A DNA stretch of 58,238 bases from Oscillospiraceae bacterium (GCA_902790325.1 CADARP010000014.1:85777-144014); one strand, 5' to 3'. Shown: positions 9,555 to 19,500, counted from the stretch's first letter. The notes: a model not told the origin generated them from the letters alone. Numbers and translations are program-made.

Positions 9555-10259
9555 CTACACGAAAAGCTGCATATACCGCGGGCTGCCGGCCATGGAGAAA
9601 CAATCCGTACCCGACACGATCATATGATCCCGCAGCCGGATGCCGACGCTCGTGAGCAGATTTGCCACGCTCTGCGTCGCGCTTGCGTCCGCCGCGGACG
9701 GCACCGCCACGCCGCCGGGATGGTTGTGCGCGAGCACGACATTTACCGCGTCGCCGCGCAGCGCCGCCTCCATGATCTTGCGGTTGTCCAGATCGATCTG
9801 CGTGATGCCGCCCTCGGACAGCCGGGCGGTATTGTTCAACTGACCGGACCCGTCGAAGGAGAGCAGAAAAACATGTTCCGTCTTCATGCCGATGAACAGC
9901 GAACACACATACCGCGCAAGCGCTTCCGGATCAAACAGACTGATGCGGTCCGACGCTTTGCCGGCGCAGTACCGCCGCGCAAGCTGCGGCAGAACGGACA
10001 GAAATACCGCCGTATACTCGCCGACGCCCTTGACTTTTTTCAGCTCCTCCACCGGCGCGTCCAGCACGCCCTGCAGAGAGCCAAACGCGTCGATCAGATT
10101 GTGCGCGGTCATATTGGTATCACCCTGCGGAATGGTGTAGAACAGCAGCAGTTCCAGCACGCCGTGCTCCGAAAAGCCGTCCAGACCACTCTTGAGAAAC
10201 AGACTGCGCACACGTTCACGGTGGTTGCCGTGGGGATGCGCACGCGGTTTCTCCTCCAT
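9555..10259 (-). CDS. radC: RadC/JAB-domain protein
   Basis: 234 residues, normal for RadC. The N-terminal half has a helix-hairpin-helix-like segment (VKGVGEYTA near residue 77). The C-terminal half is a JAB1/MPN metalloprotease-like domain with the metal motif AHNHPGG...PSAAD (near residues 177-191) and a conserved Glu upstream (TEHVFLLSFD). The historic link to DNA repair is not supported experimentally, and its substrate is unknown. It sits between trkH (17 bp) and uvrB (12 bp) in a continuous run. Confidence 0.95.
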   Translation of the reverse strand: MEEKPRAHPHGNHRERVRSLFLKSGLDGFSEHGVLELLLFYTIPQGDTNMTAHNLIDAFGSLQGVLDAPVEELKKVKGVGEYTAVFLSVLPQLARRYCAGKASDRISLFDPEALARYVCSLFIGMKTEHVFLLSFDGSGQLNNTARLSEGGITQIDLDNRKIMEAALRGDAVNVVLAHNHPGGVAVPSAADASATQSVANLLTSVGIRLRDHMIVSGTDCFSMAGSPRYMQLFV

Positions 10260-10276
10260 CGCGCATCACCCTCCAA

Positions 10277-11731
10277 TCAGTTGTTTTTCCATGCGGCCGG
10301 CGCAAAAACCATCAGCATCGGGAACAGCTCCAGTCTGCCCGCGAGCATGTCGAACGTCAGCACCAGCTTGGACGCGTCGGTAAACAGTGAGTAGTTCCCC
10401 GTCGGTCCGACGATCTCCAGTCCGGGGCCGATGTTGTTGATACAGGCGGCCACAGCGGTGAAATTCGTTACAAGATCGAAATGATCGAAAAGCGCCAGCA
10501 GCACGACCGATGCGGAAAACAGCAGCATATACGTGATAAAAAACGACGTCGCGCCGCGGACTGTTTCCTCGTCCACACGCTTGCCGTCGGTGCGGATGAC
10601 ATGCACCGAACGCGGATGCAGCATCAGCCGCACCTCGCGCAGGAACGTCTTGACCAGCAGCATGACGCGCCCGACCTTCAGACCGCCGCCCGTCGAGCCG
10701 GCACACGCGCCGATAAACATCAGCAGCATCAGGATCGTGCGGGACAGGATCGGCCATTTGTTGAAATCCGTCGTCGAGAAGCCCGACGTCGAGATCACGC
10801 TCATGACCTGGAAAAACGCATAGCGCAGGGGTTTGAAGACGCCGGAATACAGATGCCGCGTGTCGAGCATGACGGCCGTCGTCGCGATCGCCACGATCGA
10901 CAGAAACCAGCGCAGCTCGGAGTTTTTGACCACCGGGCGCACCTGCCGCATCAGCAGCAGGAAATACAGGTTGAAATTGAGACTGAACAGCAGCATGAAA
11001 ATGCTCACGACCGCGTCGACATAGGCGCTGTGATAGTGTGCGATGCTGTCGTTCCAGATGCTGAAGCCGCCCGTACCGGCTGTGCCGAACGCATGGCAGA
11101 GCGCGTCGAACAGCGGCAAGCCGCCGAACAGCAGCAGCACCGTCTCCAGAAGCGTCATGGCGATATAGATGCCGTACAGGATGCGCGCCGTGGATTTGAC
11201 GCGTGAAACGAGCTTGCCGACCACAGGGCCGGGCACCTCCGCGCGCATGACGTGCATCAGCCGCACGGAACGCGCGTTCGACCGCGGCAGCACCGCCATC
11301 GTGAACACCAGCACGCCCATGCCGCCGATCCAGTGCGTGAAGCTGCGCCAGAAGAGGATCGAATGCGGCAATATCTCCACATTCGTCAGAATGCTCGCGC
11401 CGGTCGTCGTGAAACCCGAGGCCGTTTCAAACAGCGCGTCGCAGAAATGCGGGATCGTGCCGGACAGCAGAAACGGCAGCGCGCCGAACACGGACAGAAG
11501 TATCCATGACAGCCCCACGACCACAAAGCCTTCCTTTGCGAAGATGTCCTGCTTGCGCGGCATTTTGAAAGTCAGCACGCTTCCGAGCGCGATCAGCAGC
11601 ACGATCGGGATCAGAAACGCGGTCAGCGTATCCTCGTGATAGATCCATGTACACACGAGCGGCAGGAGCATCAGCAGCCCCTCCACACGCATCATCTGCC
11701 CGAGCAGATAAAAAACCATCCTGTAATTCAT
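10277..11731 (-). CDS. trkH: Trk potassium uptake channel, membrane subunit
   Basis: 484 residues, about ten or more hydrophobic segments. It has the four pore-loop repeats of the TrkH/KtrB superfamily: TTTGASILTN, GTAGTGGFSIWN, STSGFSTTDFN and CINNIGPGLEIVG, each with the selectivity-filter glycine. It conducts K+ (or Na+) under gating by a TrkA ring on the cytoplasmic face. trkA is directly upstream (21 bp gap). The length and the position of the last loop fit TrkH rather than the shorter KtrB. Confidence 0.96.
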   Translation of the reverse strand: MNYRMVFYLLGQMMRVEGLLMLLPLVCTWIYHEDTLTAFLIPIVLLIALGSVLTFKMPRKQDIFAKEGFVVVGLSWILLSVFGALPFLLSGTIPHFCDALFETASGFTTTGASILTNVEILPHSILFWRSFTHWIGGMGVLVFTMAVLPRSNARSVRLMHVMRAEVPGPVVGKLVSRVKSTARILYGIYIAMTLLETVLLLFGGLPLFDALCHAFGTAGTGGFSIWNDSIAHYHSAYVDAVVSIFMLLFSLNFNLYFLLLMRQVRPVVKNSELRWFLSIVAIATTAVMLDTRHLYSGVFKPLRYAFFQVMSVISTSGFSTTDFNKWPILSRTILMLLMFIGACAGSTGGGLKVGRVMLLVKTFLREVRLMLHPRSVHVIRTDGKRVDEETVRGATSFFITYMLLFSASVVLLALFDHFDLVTNFTAVAACINNIGPGLEIVGPTGNYSLFTDASKLVLTFDMLAGRLELFPMLMVFAPAAWKNN

Positions 11732-11752
11732 ACGTTCACCTATAGAAGCGCG

Positions 11753-13111
11753 TCAGTCCGCCAGAATATCCCGAAGATCGCTGAGCGCCTGATTGGTCGT
11801 GATGACGACCACGCTGTCGCGCAGTTCGATGGTATTGTCGCCGTGCGGGAAGATCACTTTGTTGGACCGGATGATGCAGCCGATCAGGATGCCGCGCTTG
11901 AGATGCAGCTTTTTGAGCGGCACGCCGAACGCCGGGAAACTCTCCGCGGCGTTGAATTCGATCGCTTCGACCATGTTGTCGGCGATCTTGTACATCGTGC
12001 GCACGCTGCTGCCGGCCGAATTGGAGCGCGCGCGCAGATAGGACAGGATGTTGCCCATCGCGATGTACCGCGGCGATACGATGCTCTCCTGTCCCATGGC
12101 AGACATCATTTTGACCAGAGACGGACGGTTCACCTTGGTGATGACCTTTTCGACGCTGCTGCCGGACGCGAACATGGAGATGATGATGTTCTCCTCGTCC
12201 ATGCCCGTCAGCGTCACGCATGCGTCCACGCTGTCCAGCCCTTCCTCCGTCAGCACGTCGCTGTCGGACCCGTCGGCGTGGACGATCGACGCCTTGGGCA
12301 GCAGCTCCGCCAGCTCCCGGCAGCGCTCGCGGTTGATGTCGATGATCTTGACGGAAACGCCGATCTCGCTCATGCGTTTGCCGAGATAGTACGCGATCTT
12401 GCCGCCGCCGATGATCATGACGGATTTCACGCGCTTTTTCAGAATGCCCAGGCTCTTGAAGAACGCCGACAGCTCGCCGTGGGAGGCGGTCAGCGTGATG
12501 CGGTCGCCCGCCAGAAGCTGGAAGTCGCCGGACGGGATCATGGCTTTATCCCCGCGGATGACGGCGCAGACCAGCACGTTGGAGCGGAACTTGGACACGA
12601 GATCGCGGATGTACTGCCCGCACAGCGGGTTGCCGTCCTTGAGGGCGATCTCCGCGAGGTCAACGCGTCCTTTTGCGAACTTTTCCACCTTCATCGCGGC
12701 GGGGAACTGGATGATCCTCGAAATCTCAAACGCCGCGTCGTACTCGGGATTGACGAGCATGCTGATGCCCAGCTCATGCCGCATGAAGCTGAACTGACGC
12801 GAATACTCCGGGTTGCGCACACGCGCGATCGTGTGGCGCGCGCCGAGCTTTTTGGAGATCATGCACGCCAGGATATTCAGCTCGTCCGCATCCGTCACGG
12901 AAATGAAAATATCGCACTTCTCGACGCCGGCCTCCTTCTGCACGTCGCAGTCGGCGCCGCTGCCGACGACGCCGAACACGTCGAACCGGTTGACGGTCTC
13001 CTCCACCAGCTTCGCGGCCGTGTCGATCACTGTCACGTCGTGATCCTCCCCGGAAATCTGCTCGGCGAGCGTCGTGCCGAGTTTGCCGAGTCCTACAATG
13101 ATGATTCGCAT
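11753..13111 (-). CDS. trkA: Trk potassium uptake regulatory subunit
   Basis: 452 residues in two tandem halves. Each has an RCK-N nucleotide-binding fold (GLGKLG at residues 7-12; IGGGKIAYYL near 228) and an RCK-C domain. The duplicated layout is that of TrkA rather than single-RCK KtrA. It binds NAD(H) or ATP/ADP and gates TrkH. It starts 8 bp after the tyrosine-kinase gene, so potassium uptake is co-transcribed with polysaccharide genes. Confidence 0.96.
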   Translation of the reverse strand: MRIIIVGLGKLGTTLAEQISGEDHDVTVIDTAAKLVEETVNRFDVFGVVGSGADCDVQKEAGVEKCDIFISVTDADELNILACMISKKLGARHTIARVRNPEYSRQFSFMRHELGISMLVNPEYDAAFEISRIIQFPAAMKVEKFAKGRVDLAEIALKDGNPLCGQYIRDLVSKFRSNVLVCAVIRGDKAMIPSGDFQLLAGDRITLTASHGELSAFFKSLGILKKRVKSVMIIGGGKIAYYLGKRMSEIGVSVKIIDINRERCRELAELLPKASIVHADGSDSDVLTEEGLDSVDACVTLTGMDEENIIISMFASGSSVEKVITKVNRPSLVKMMSAMGQESIVSPRYIAMGNILSYLRARSNSAGSSVRTMYKIADNMVEAIEFNAAESFPAFGVPLKKLHLKRGILIGCIIRSNKVIFPHGDNTIELRDSVVVITTNQALSDLRDILAD

Positions 13112-13119
13112 TTTATCTC

Positions 13120-14613
13120 TTATCCTTTGTTTTCGTTGTCGTATCCGTAGCCGTAACCGTAACCGTATCCGTATCCGTACCCGTAGCGGTTATAGCCGTA
13201 GCCGTAGCGGCGGCCGTAGCGGCGGCGGCCGTAGGAGCGGTCGGCACCGATGGAAACGTTGTTGTAGATACAGCCCGCCAGATCCGCCTTGCCGACGGAC
13301 AGGTCGTCGATCGCGCGGACGATTTTTTCCACCGAGGTGAAGTCCTCGCGGATGACGAGGATCGTCGCATCGGCATAATTGGTCAGGATCGACGCGTCCG
13401 TCACCACGCCGGCAGGCGCCGTGTCGATGATGACGAAATCGAATTCCGCACGCATGGCGCGGACGGCTTTGTCCATCGTCTGCGTGGACAGCAGTTCCGC
13501 GGGATCTGCCACGGCATTGTTGCTCGCGAGCAGGAATATCTTGTGCTTCTCCACGTAGCGCACCGCCTGCTCGATCGAGCTGACGCCGGACAGGACGTCC
13601 GCCAGACCGTGTCCGCGGTTCTCCTTGCCGACTGTCAGTTCCAGCATCTGGCAGACCGAGGGCTTGCGCATGTCGGCGTCGATCAGCAGCACGGAATGGC
13701 CGTTCTGCGCCAGCGCGATCGCCAGGTTCGACGCGACGGTCGTCTTGCCCTCGTTTTCGCCGGCAGACGATACGATAAAGACTTTGTAGTTCTTTTTGGA
13801 CGCCATGCTCTCGACCTTTGTACGCATCGCCTTGAACGTCTCCACAAAGGAAAAGCCGACGTTTCCGGAATTGATCAGCAGGTTCGGCGAACCGTTTTTG
13901 CCGCCGCGCGGCAGTGTTCTGCTCACCTGGCCGATCACGCGCAGATCGAGACGCGAGTGGATGTCGTCCACGCTCTGGATCGTGTTGCGCGTCAGGTTCA
14001 TCGCCATGATGATGATGAGCGCAAGCATCACGCCCGCAAACGCGCCGACGATCAGATACATCAGCGCGGAGATGTTGGCGTTCGCCCGCGTCGCCGCAAC
14101 AGGCAGCTCGCAGACCGAGATGCTGGTCTGCGGGTAGCCGATCTTTTCCACGACCTCGCCGAAATTGCGGATCACGGCCAGCGCGTAATCGTAGGACTTG
14201 GCCGAGCTGCCCGTGGTGATGGTCATGACGATGATATTTGTTCCCGTCACCGTGCTCATGTTCATCGCGCGGCTGACCTCTTCCGGCGTCGTGTTGTACG
14301 AGCAGCTCTGCGCCACTTTCTCGCACATCGTGCGGCTCGAAAGGATATACTTGTAGGTATTGGCCAGCGTGATGGACGCGTTCAGGTCGCTGCTGGAATA
14401 CACTTCCTCGTCCTCCGCCTGCTGCCGGTTCGACACCACGAAGGAGATCTTGGACGAGTAGGTCACGGTCTTGAGAAATTCCGCCGCCGTGAATCCCAGC
14501 AAGCCGAACACGACGGCTGCCAGAACGATCAGCCACCATTTGGACAGGATCATTTTGGTCAGATACGCCACATTGATCTGGGCGCCCTTGCGTTCGGTTT
14601 CCGCGTTGCTCAT
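13120..14613 (-). CDS. polysaccharide co-polymerase fused to bacterial tyrosine kinase
   Basis: 497 residues. The N-terminal Wzz-type chain-length domain has two membrane helices (about 26-46 and 183-205). The C-terminal BY-kinase domain has Walker A SSAGENEGKTT (282-292), Walker A' LLIDADMRKPS (309-319) and Walker B FVIID (393-397). The first helix of the Walker A reads AGENEGKT rather than the usual PGEGKS/T. The tail (461-491) holds 13 tyrosines, mostly as Gly-Tyr repeats, the expected autophosphorylation cluster. The fused layout resembles Wzc, whereas many Firmicutes split it in two genes. The ATG overlaps the ugd stop by 4 bp. No cognate phosphatase is in the window. Confidence 0.93.
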   Translation of the reverse strand: MSNAETERKGAQINVAYLTKMILSKWWLIVLAAVVFGLLGFTAAEFLKTVTYSSKISFVVSNRQQAEDEEVYSSSDLNASITLANTYKYILSSRTMCEKVAQSCSYNTTPEEVSRAMNMSTVTGTNIIVMTITTGSSAKSYDYALAVIRNFGEVVEKIGYPQTSISVCELPVAATRANANISALMYLIVGAFAGVMLALIIIMAMNLTRNTIQSVDDIHSRLDLRVIGQVSRTLPRGGKNGSPNLLINSGNVGFSFVETFKAMRTKVESMASKKNYKVFIVSSAGENEGKTTVASNLAIALAQNGHSVLLIDADMRKPSVCQMLELTVGKENRGHGLADVLSGVSSIEQAVRYVEKHKIFLLASNNAVADPAELLSTQTMDKAVRAMRAEFDFVIIDTAPAGVVTDASILTNYADATILVIREDFTSVEKIVRAIDDLSVGKADLAGCIYNNVSIGADRSYGRRRYGRRYGYGYNRYGYGYGYGYGYGYGYDNENKG

Positions 14614-15932
14614 GTGTCATCAGTCCTTTCCGTATGATTTCGGACGGGTCTTCTCCCGATAGATTCATATGTCACGCCTGTTCCGACGAACCGCTCCGGC
14701 GCGAAGCAGTTGCGGCCGTCGATCACCAGCGGCGTCTGCATGCAGTTTTTGAAATCCTCCGGCGTCAGCGCGCGCACCGCGTCCCATTCCGTCAGGATGA
14801 TGCACAGCGCCGCGCCCGCGAGCGCTTCGTGTACGGTATCGCAGTACCGCACGTCTCCCGCGACGGCACGCGCGAACCGATCCGCCGCCGCCGCGTCCCA
14901 CGCGCGCACGTGCGCGCCCGACCGCAAAAGCTCGGCGACGACTTTCAGCGAGGGCGCGTCCCGCACGTCGTCGGTGCCCGGCTTGAACGCGAGTCCCAGC
15001 ACCGCGACCTCTTTGCCGCGCAGATCGCCGCAGAGCGCGTGTGCCTTTTCGAGCGGCAGCAGCTTCTGCGATTCGTTGACGTCGATGGCGGCGCGCACCG
15101 TTTTGAGCGCCTGTCCCTCGTGCGCGCTCAACCAGTACAGCGCCTTGGTATCCTTCGGAAAACAGCTTCCGCCGTAGCCGACGCCCGCGCGCAGGAACTG
15201 CCCGCCGATGCGCGCGTCGAAGCCCATGCCCTCGGCGACGTCCGTCACGTCCGCGCCGACGGTCTCGCACAGGTTGGCGATCTCGTTGATGAAAGAGATC
15301 TTGAGCGCCAGGAAGCTGTTGGACGCGTATTTGATCATTTCCGCCGAACACAGATCGGTCTCCACGACCGGCAGGCCGAACGGCGCGACCATTTTGCGCA
15401 GGACGGCAAGGGTTTCGTCGTCCGCGGTGCCGAGCACGATCCGCGACGCGTGCAGTGTGTCCCGCACGGCGGTGCCCTGCGACAAGAATTCCGGATTGGA
15501 CGCGACCCGTATGCGCCGCGCGCCGGTATGCGCGTCGAAATATGCCTGCAGCTTCGCGCACGTCCCGATCGGCACGGTCGATTTGACCGCCGCGATCGTA
15601 CCGTCCCGCGCATACTGCGCGATGCTGTCCGCCGCGGCATAGACATACCGCAGATCGCACGAGCCGTCCGGATTCTCCGGCGTGCCGACGGCGATCACGA
15701 TGACGTCCGCCGCTTCATACGCCGTCTTTGCGTCGGACGTGAAGCACAGACGCGCCGCGTTGTCCCGAAGCAGCGCTTCCAGACCCGCTTCGTAGATGGG
15801 ACTTCTGCCGCTTTGCAGCAGCCGGATCTTCTCGTCGTCCACGTCCGTGCACGTCACGTCGTGACCGATCTGCGCAAGACAAACCGCGCTCACCAGCCCG
15901 ACATATCCGGCTCCGGATACGGTGATATTCAT
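14610..15932 (-). CDS. UDP-glucose 6-dehydrogenase family
   Basis: 440 residues. It oxidises a UDP-hexose to the uronic acid with 2 NAD+, most likely UDP-glucose to UDP-glucuronate. Visible: Rossmann motif GAGYVGLVSAVCLA at residues 7-20, the catalytic-Cys segment GVGYGGSCFPKDTKAL with Cys near 261, SNPEFLSQGTA, and the C-terminal LGLAFKPGTDDVRDAPS. The start at 15932 follows AAGGAG by 8 bases and overlaps the upstream glycosyltransferase stop (ATGA). The exact sugar (glucose versus N-acetylmannosamine) cannot be fixed by eye, but the sequence reads as UGDH. Confidence 0.93.
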   Translation of the reverse strand: MNITVSGAGYVGLVSAVCLAQIGHDVTCTDVDDEKIRLLQSGRSPIYEAGLEALLRDNAARLCFTSDAKTAYEAADVIVIAVGTPENPDGSCDLRYVYAAADSIAQYARDGTIAAVKSTVPIGTCAKLQAYFDAHTGARRIRVASNPEFLSQGTAVRDTLHASRIVLGTADDETLAVLRKMVAPFGLPVVETDLCSAEMIKYASNSFLALKISFINEIANLCETVGADVTDVAEGMGFDARIGGQFLRAGVGYGGSCFPKDTKALYWLSAHEGQALKTVRAAIDVNESQKLLPLEKAHALCGDLRGKEVAVLGLAFKPGTDDVRDAPSLKVVAELLRSGAHVRAWDAAAADRFARAVAGDVRYCDTVHEALAGAALCIILTEWDAVRALTPEDFKNCMQTPLVIDGRNCFAPERFVGTGVTYESIGRRPVRNHTERTDDT

Positions 15933-16981
15933 ACAGAACGCTCCTTCTTTGGAAAAAGCTGCGGCAATACGCTCTGCGTCCACGCGTCGAGCGAAAACCG
16001 TTGTGCGGCATACGCCGTGTTTTCCGGCATACCGCCTGTTTCCGCCGCGCGGCAGACGGCGTCGAACAGCGCCGCGGCGTCCGGCTGCGGGAACCATTCC
16101 GCCCGCGGCAGAGAGAGCTCGCGGTGCGGCCCGATGTCGCTCAGAGCCAGCGGCAGGCCGCAGTACGCGGCCTCCGACACGGCGTAGGGCATGCCCTCGG
16201 TGCGGCTGGCCGACAAAAACACGTCCGCCGCGCCGTAGTAGGCGCCGATATCCTCGCGCGGGGGAAGCAGCTCCACCCACGCGGGCACTTCGCCGAACCG
16301 CGCGCAAAGCGCCGCATGCGCTTGTTCGTAATGTCCCGCAACACAGATCCCCAGCGTGAACCGGTGCGCGGGGTCGTACCGCGCAAACGCGTCCAGCGCG
16401 ACGTCGATCCCCTTGATCGAAAAATCATAGCCGAACATCAGCACGAACGGATGACGGCAGGCCAAAGGCTGCGTATGCCGCAGCCGCCCGAAATCCACGC
16501 CGTTCGGCACGAGAACGCAGTCGGAAAACCCGGCCGCGGTATAGGCGCTCTGCACTGCCCGGCTGACGCAGAGCACGCGCGAGGCGTGCACGAGCTGCCG
16601 GCGCAGCGCCATGCTGCCGCGCGAAAAATGCGGCAGACTGTGCGCATGGTAGATATGCGGGACCGCTTTGCCGAAAAGCGCGAGCCGCAGCGGAAGATAG
16701 AAATGCGAATCCACAAAATGCGAATGCACCGAAACCACGTCATGTTTCCGGCAGACAGACCGCAGCAGCCGTGCCGCGGCAGCCGTGCCGCGCGGCAGAA
16801 AATAGACCGGGTATTCCGTCCCGAGCCGCTGCGCCCACGCCCGCTCCCGCGCTTTTTCCGGAAAGACCAGCACCGTCTGCATCCCCCGCTCGCGCAGCGC
16901 CTGTGCGAGCGCGCGGATCGAGCGCAGGAAATTGCCCTCGTACGGGGCGGCATAATGCATCAGTTCCAGCACGCTGCTCAT
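15929..16981 (-). CDS. GT4-type glycosyltransferase
   Basis: 350 residues, GT-B fold. The N-terminal half binds the acceptor (HYAAPYEGNFLRSIRALAQAL). The C-terminal half has the GT4 donor-binding signature: VPNGVDFGRL near residue 160, then SASRTEGMPYAVSEAAYCGLPLA with the ExxxxG-E motif near 265. It should transfer a sugar from a nucleotide donor onto a lipid-linked oligosaccharide at the inner face of the membrane. It overlaps its neighbours on both sides by 4 bp. The donor and acceptor are unknown. Confidence 0.9.
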   Translation of the reverse strand: MSSVLELMHYAAPYEGNFLRSIRALAQALRERGMQTVLVFPEKARERAWAQRLGTEYPVYFLPRGTAAAARLLRSVCRKHDVVSVHSHFVDSHFYLPLRLALFGKAVPHIYHAHSLPHFSRGSMALRRQLVHASRVLCVSRAVQSAYTAAGFSDCVLVPNGVDFGRLRHTQPLACRHPFVLMFGYDFSIKGIDVALDAFARYDPAHRFTLGICVAGHYEQAHAALCARFGEVPAWVELLPPREDIGAYYGAADVFLSASRTEGMPYAVSEAAYCGLPLALSDIGPHRELSLPRAEWFPQPDAAALFDAVCRAAETGGMPENTAYAAQRFSLDAWTQSVLPQLFPKKERSV

Positions 16982-18228
16982 TCCGCCGCCTCCGTCTGCT
17001 CGCGCTCCGCGGCGGCGTTGATCATCACCGCGCAGAACGCGGCGGCGATCACCAGATGGGACTGCGTTTTGTAGTAGTTCACGATGCCGTATTCAAACAC
17101 CAAAAACTGCAGCAGCAGCGCCATGAACAGCAGCGCGGATTTGTGGCCGTCGAGAACCTGCCGCGCCAGACGAAGGAAAAGATACAGATAAAACCAATAA
17201 TAGGTGATCAGTCCGACGATGCCCAGACCTGCCGCGATCTCCCAGTAGTTGTTGTGGCAGTAGGTCAGCGTCGTGCCGTAGGCGCGCACATGGTAGGAAA
17301 AATTGTTCAGCCCGATCCCGAAGAGCGGATGCTCCCGCAGGATGGATTTCGCAATGTCGATAAAGTACCGACGCAGCGAAATGCTGTAATCCACCTCCTG
17401 ATCCTCCAGGAAATACGACAGCATGGCGTCGATGCGCATGCCGATCGCCCGGTACAGCGGCGGGATCTGGTAAATCAGGAAAACCAGCAGCACGACGGCT
17501 GCCAGGATGCACAGCACGCGCAGCATGTATTTGCGCGCGCGATAGTGGAAAACGGCGATCACGACGATGCCGAAAATACTCATGAGAACACCCTTGCGGG
17601 AACTGGTCAGGATCACCGCAAACAGGCTCAGCGCCGTCAGCACAAAGCAGATCCTGCGCCCGCGCACATGCGCTTCATAAAACGAGATCAGCACGCAAAC
17701 GGCGATCGACAGACCGATGTCGTTCGTATTGTAGCCCGTTCCGTGCCCGAGGAAACCGCTGAACCACCGTGAAAACGGCGTGCGCACCAGAAGATAGACG
17801 ATCAAAAAGAGGCTTGCCGCCATCATGATGCGCAGATACTGTTCCAGCCGTTTCTCATTCCGGACATGCTGGATCAGGCAGTTGGTCAGCACAAGGATCT
17901 GGATCATCTTGGACAGCGGCAGGATCGTCGTGGCGAACGACTGCGCCCAGATGCTCGAAACGATCGACAGCGCCACGAACAGCCCGTACCAGATCGTGTG
18001 CAGCGGCAGATACAGATGCCGGTACCATCCGCGGTCCAGCAGCACCTCCAGATAGGACACGCCGATAAACAGAAAAAAGACGGCGTAGTAGTAATAATTC
18101 GTGCCCGATTTCGTGTTGCCGAAGCAAATCACGGACAGCATGAGCAGGAAAAAACTGACATTCCAGATCATTTCCAGAATGTCGCTGCCTGCCGCAAAAC
18201 GCGGTGTGCGCCGCAAAAGCTGACTCAT
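16978..18228 (-). CDS. O-antigen polymerase/ligase-like membrane protein
   Basis: 416 residues with about 11-12 hydrophobic segments. The Wzy_C / O-antigen ligase signature is in the C-terminal half: after a periplasmic loop comes HPLFGIGLNNF near residue 300, followed by YCHNNYWEIAAGLGIVG. This family polymerises lipid-linked repeat units or ligates a glycan to an acceptor. In this Gram-positive setting beside a Wzz/BY-kinase, the polymerase (Wzy) role fits best. It overlaps the following glycosyltransferase by 4 bp. Confidence 0.85.
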   Translation of the reverse strand: MSQLLRRTPRFAAGSDILEMIWNVSFFLLMLSVICFGNTKSGTNYYYYAVFFLFIGVSYLEVLLDRGWYRHLYLPLHTIWYGLFVALSIVSSIWAQSFATTILPLSKMIQILVLTNCLIQHVRNEKRLEQYLRIMMAASLFLIVYLLVRTPFSRWFSGFLGHGTGYNTNDIGLSIAVCVLISFYEAHVRGRRICFVLTALSLFAVILTSSRKGVLMSIFGIVVIAVFHYRARKYMLRVLCILAAVVLLVFLIYQIPPLYRAIGMRIDAMLSYFLEDQEVDYSISLRRYFIDIAKSILREHPLFGIGLNNFSYHVRAYGTTLTYCHNNYWEIAAGLGIVGLITYYWFYLYLFLRLARQVLDGHKSALLFMALLLQFLVFEYGIVNYYKTQSHLVIAAAFCAVMINAAAEREQTEAAE

Positions 18229-18243
18229 ACTGTTTAACCGTCC

Positions 18244-19500
18244 TTATGGCGATATGGTTGTGATCTGCCGGACAAACCGCAGATAGTTTTCCCGCGCGAC
18301 GAACCGCGACTGCCATGTGTCGAACGCCGCATCGCGCATCCGCGCCCCGTCCGTCCTCGCGGCGCGAATCGTTTCGGCGAGCGCCGGGACCGACACATCC
18401 GCCGGCAGCACATAGCCGTTCTCGCCGTCGCGCACCATTTCCGTGCAGCCGCCTACGTCCGTCACGACGGCGGGCACGCCGAACGACAGCGCTTCCATCA
18501 CGCTGACCGGCAAACCCTCGCGTGAGCTGACCAGCACAAACAGATCGACCGGATGCGTGCGGTAAAACCGCAGCACATCCGTATGCGCCAGCGCGCCGGT
18601 AAAGCGCGCCGTCACTCCGGCGGGGAACGACTGCGCCGCCTTGCGCAGCGCGGGCAGCGACGGGCCGTCGCCGATATGCGTCCACTCCACCGGACCGTCC
18701 GCGCCGAGCGTCCGCAGCGCTGCCGCAAGAAGATCCAGCCGCTTGAGCGGCACCGTGCGCGCGCACGTCAGGATGCGGAACACGCCGTCATCCGAACCGT
18801 CCGTGCGGACGCCGCCGTCCGTGCCCAGAAACGCGGGATGTATTTTATCCGCAAACGCGGGATACCGCTGTGCAAGATATGCCGCGCCGTCGTCGGAACA
18901 CGGATAGACCGCGTCCAGCGACCGCAGCAGCGCCGTCCGACAGGGCAGATAGCCCAGCCGGTTGGCATAGGTATATAAATCGTAGCCGTGCGCGCGGGAG
19001 ATCGCGCGGATCTTTCGGGCGCCGCGTCTTTCCAGAACGGGACGCAGACGCACCGCGCACGCAGCCGCGGCAAAAAACCAATAGCCGTAGACGAGCACCT
19101 CGTCATACGCCGACAGATCCGTACCGGACAGCACAGCGGCGATCTCCGCCGTGTGCCGCCGCACGCGGGACAGAAAATAGCCGAGAAACAGCCTGCGCGC
19201 AGGCGACGTGCCCGCTTCGCGGCGATCCTCCGCCGGCAGATCCTCCGGCAGACGGAAAACCGTCGGCAGGCCGCATACAAGATCGCGCAGACGGTTCAGC
19301 TTCCGGCTGCCGCGCGCGCAGTTGTACGCCGTCACATTTTCCGGCAGCGGCAGCGCCGCCGTCCTGTCGGGCGACAGTCCGATCGTAAAGATCAGCACGC
19401 GCGAAAACGTCTGCGCAAGAACGGGGATCTCCGCTTCGAGATACGGTTCGCCGCCCGCAAACGGGAACCCCGTCGTGACAAGGATCGCACAGCGTTTCAT
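18244..19500 (-). CDS. GT4-type glycosyltransferase
   Basis: 418 residues, GT-B fold. It begins CAILVTTGFPFAGGEPYLEAEI, a common start for family-4 enzymes acting on surface glycans. The C-terminal donor-site signature is complete: HPAFLGTDGG, RTVPLKRLDLL, and FVLVSSREGLPVSVMEALSFGVPAVVTDVGGCTEMV near residues 310-350. It shares little with the other glycosyltransferase of this operon, so the two probably add different sugars. The ATG overlaps the YfhO-like stop by 4 bp. Confidence 0.9.
   Translation of the reverse strand: MKRCAILVTTGFPFAGGEPYLEAEIPVLAQTFSRVLIFTIGLSPDRTAALPLPENVTAYNCARGSRKLNRLRDLVCGLPTVFRLPEDLPAEDRREAGTSPARRLFLGYFLSRVRRHTAEIAAVLSGTDLSAYDEVLVYGYWFFAAAACAVRLRPVLERRGARKIRAISRAHGYDLYTYANRLGYLPCRTALLRSLDAVYPCSDDGAAYLAQRYPAFADKIHPAFLGTDGGVRTDGSDDGVFRILTCARTVPLKRLDLLAAALRTLGADGPVEWTHIGDGPSLPALRKAAQSFPAGVTARFTGALAHTDVLRFYRTHPVDLFVLVSSREGLPVSVMEALSFGVPAVVTDVGGCTEMVRDGENGYVLPADVSVPALAETIRAARTDGARMRDAAFDTWQSRFVARENYLRFVRQITTISP

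Noticed and set aside
13141-13215. Tandem DNA repeat or CRISPR-like array
   Set aside because: The repeating triplets are in frame with the kinase gene and encode its Gly-Tyr tail.
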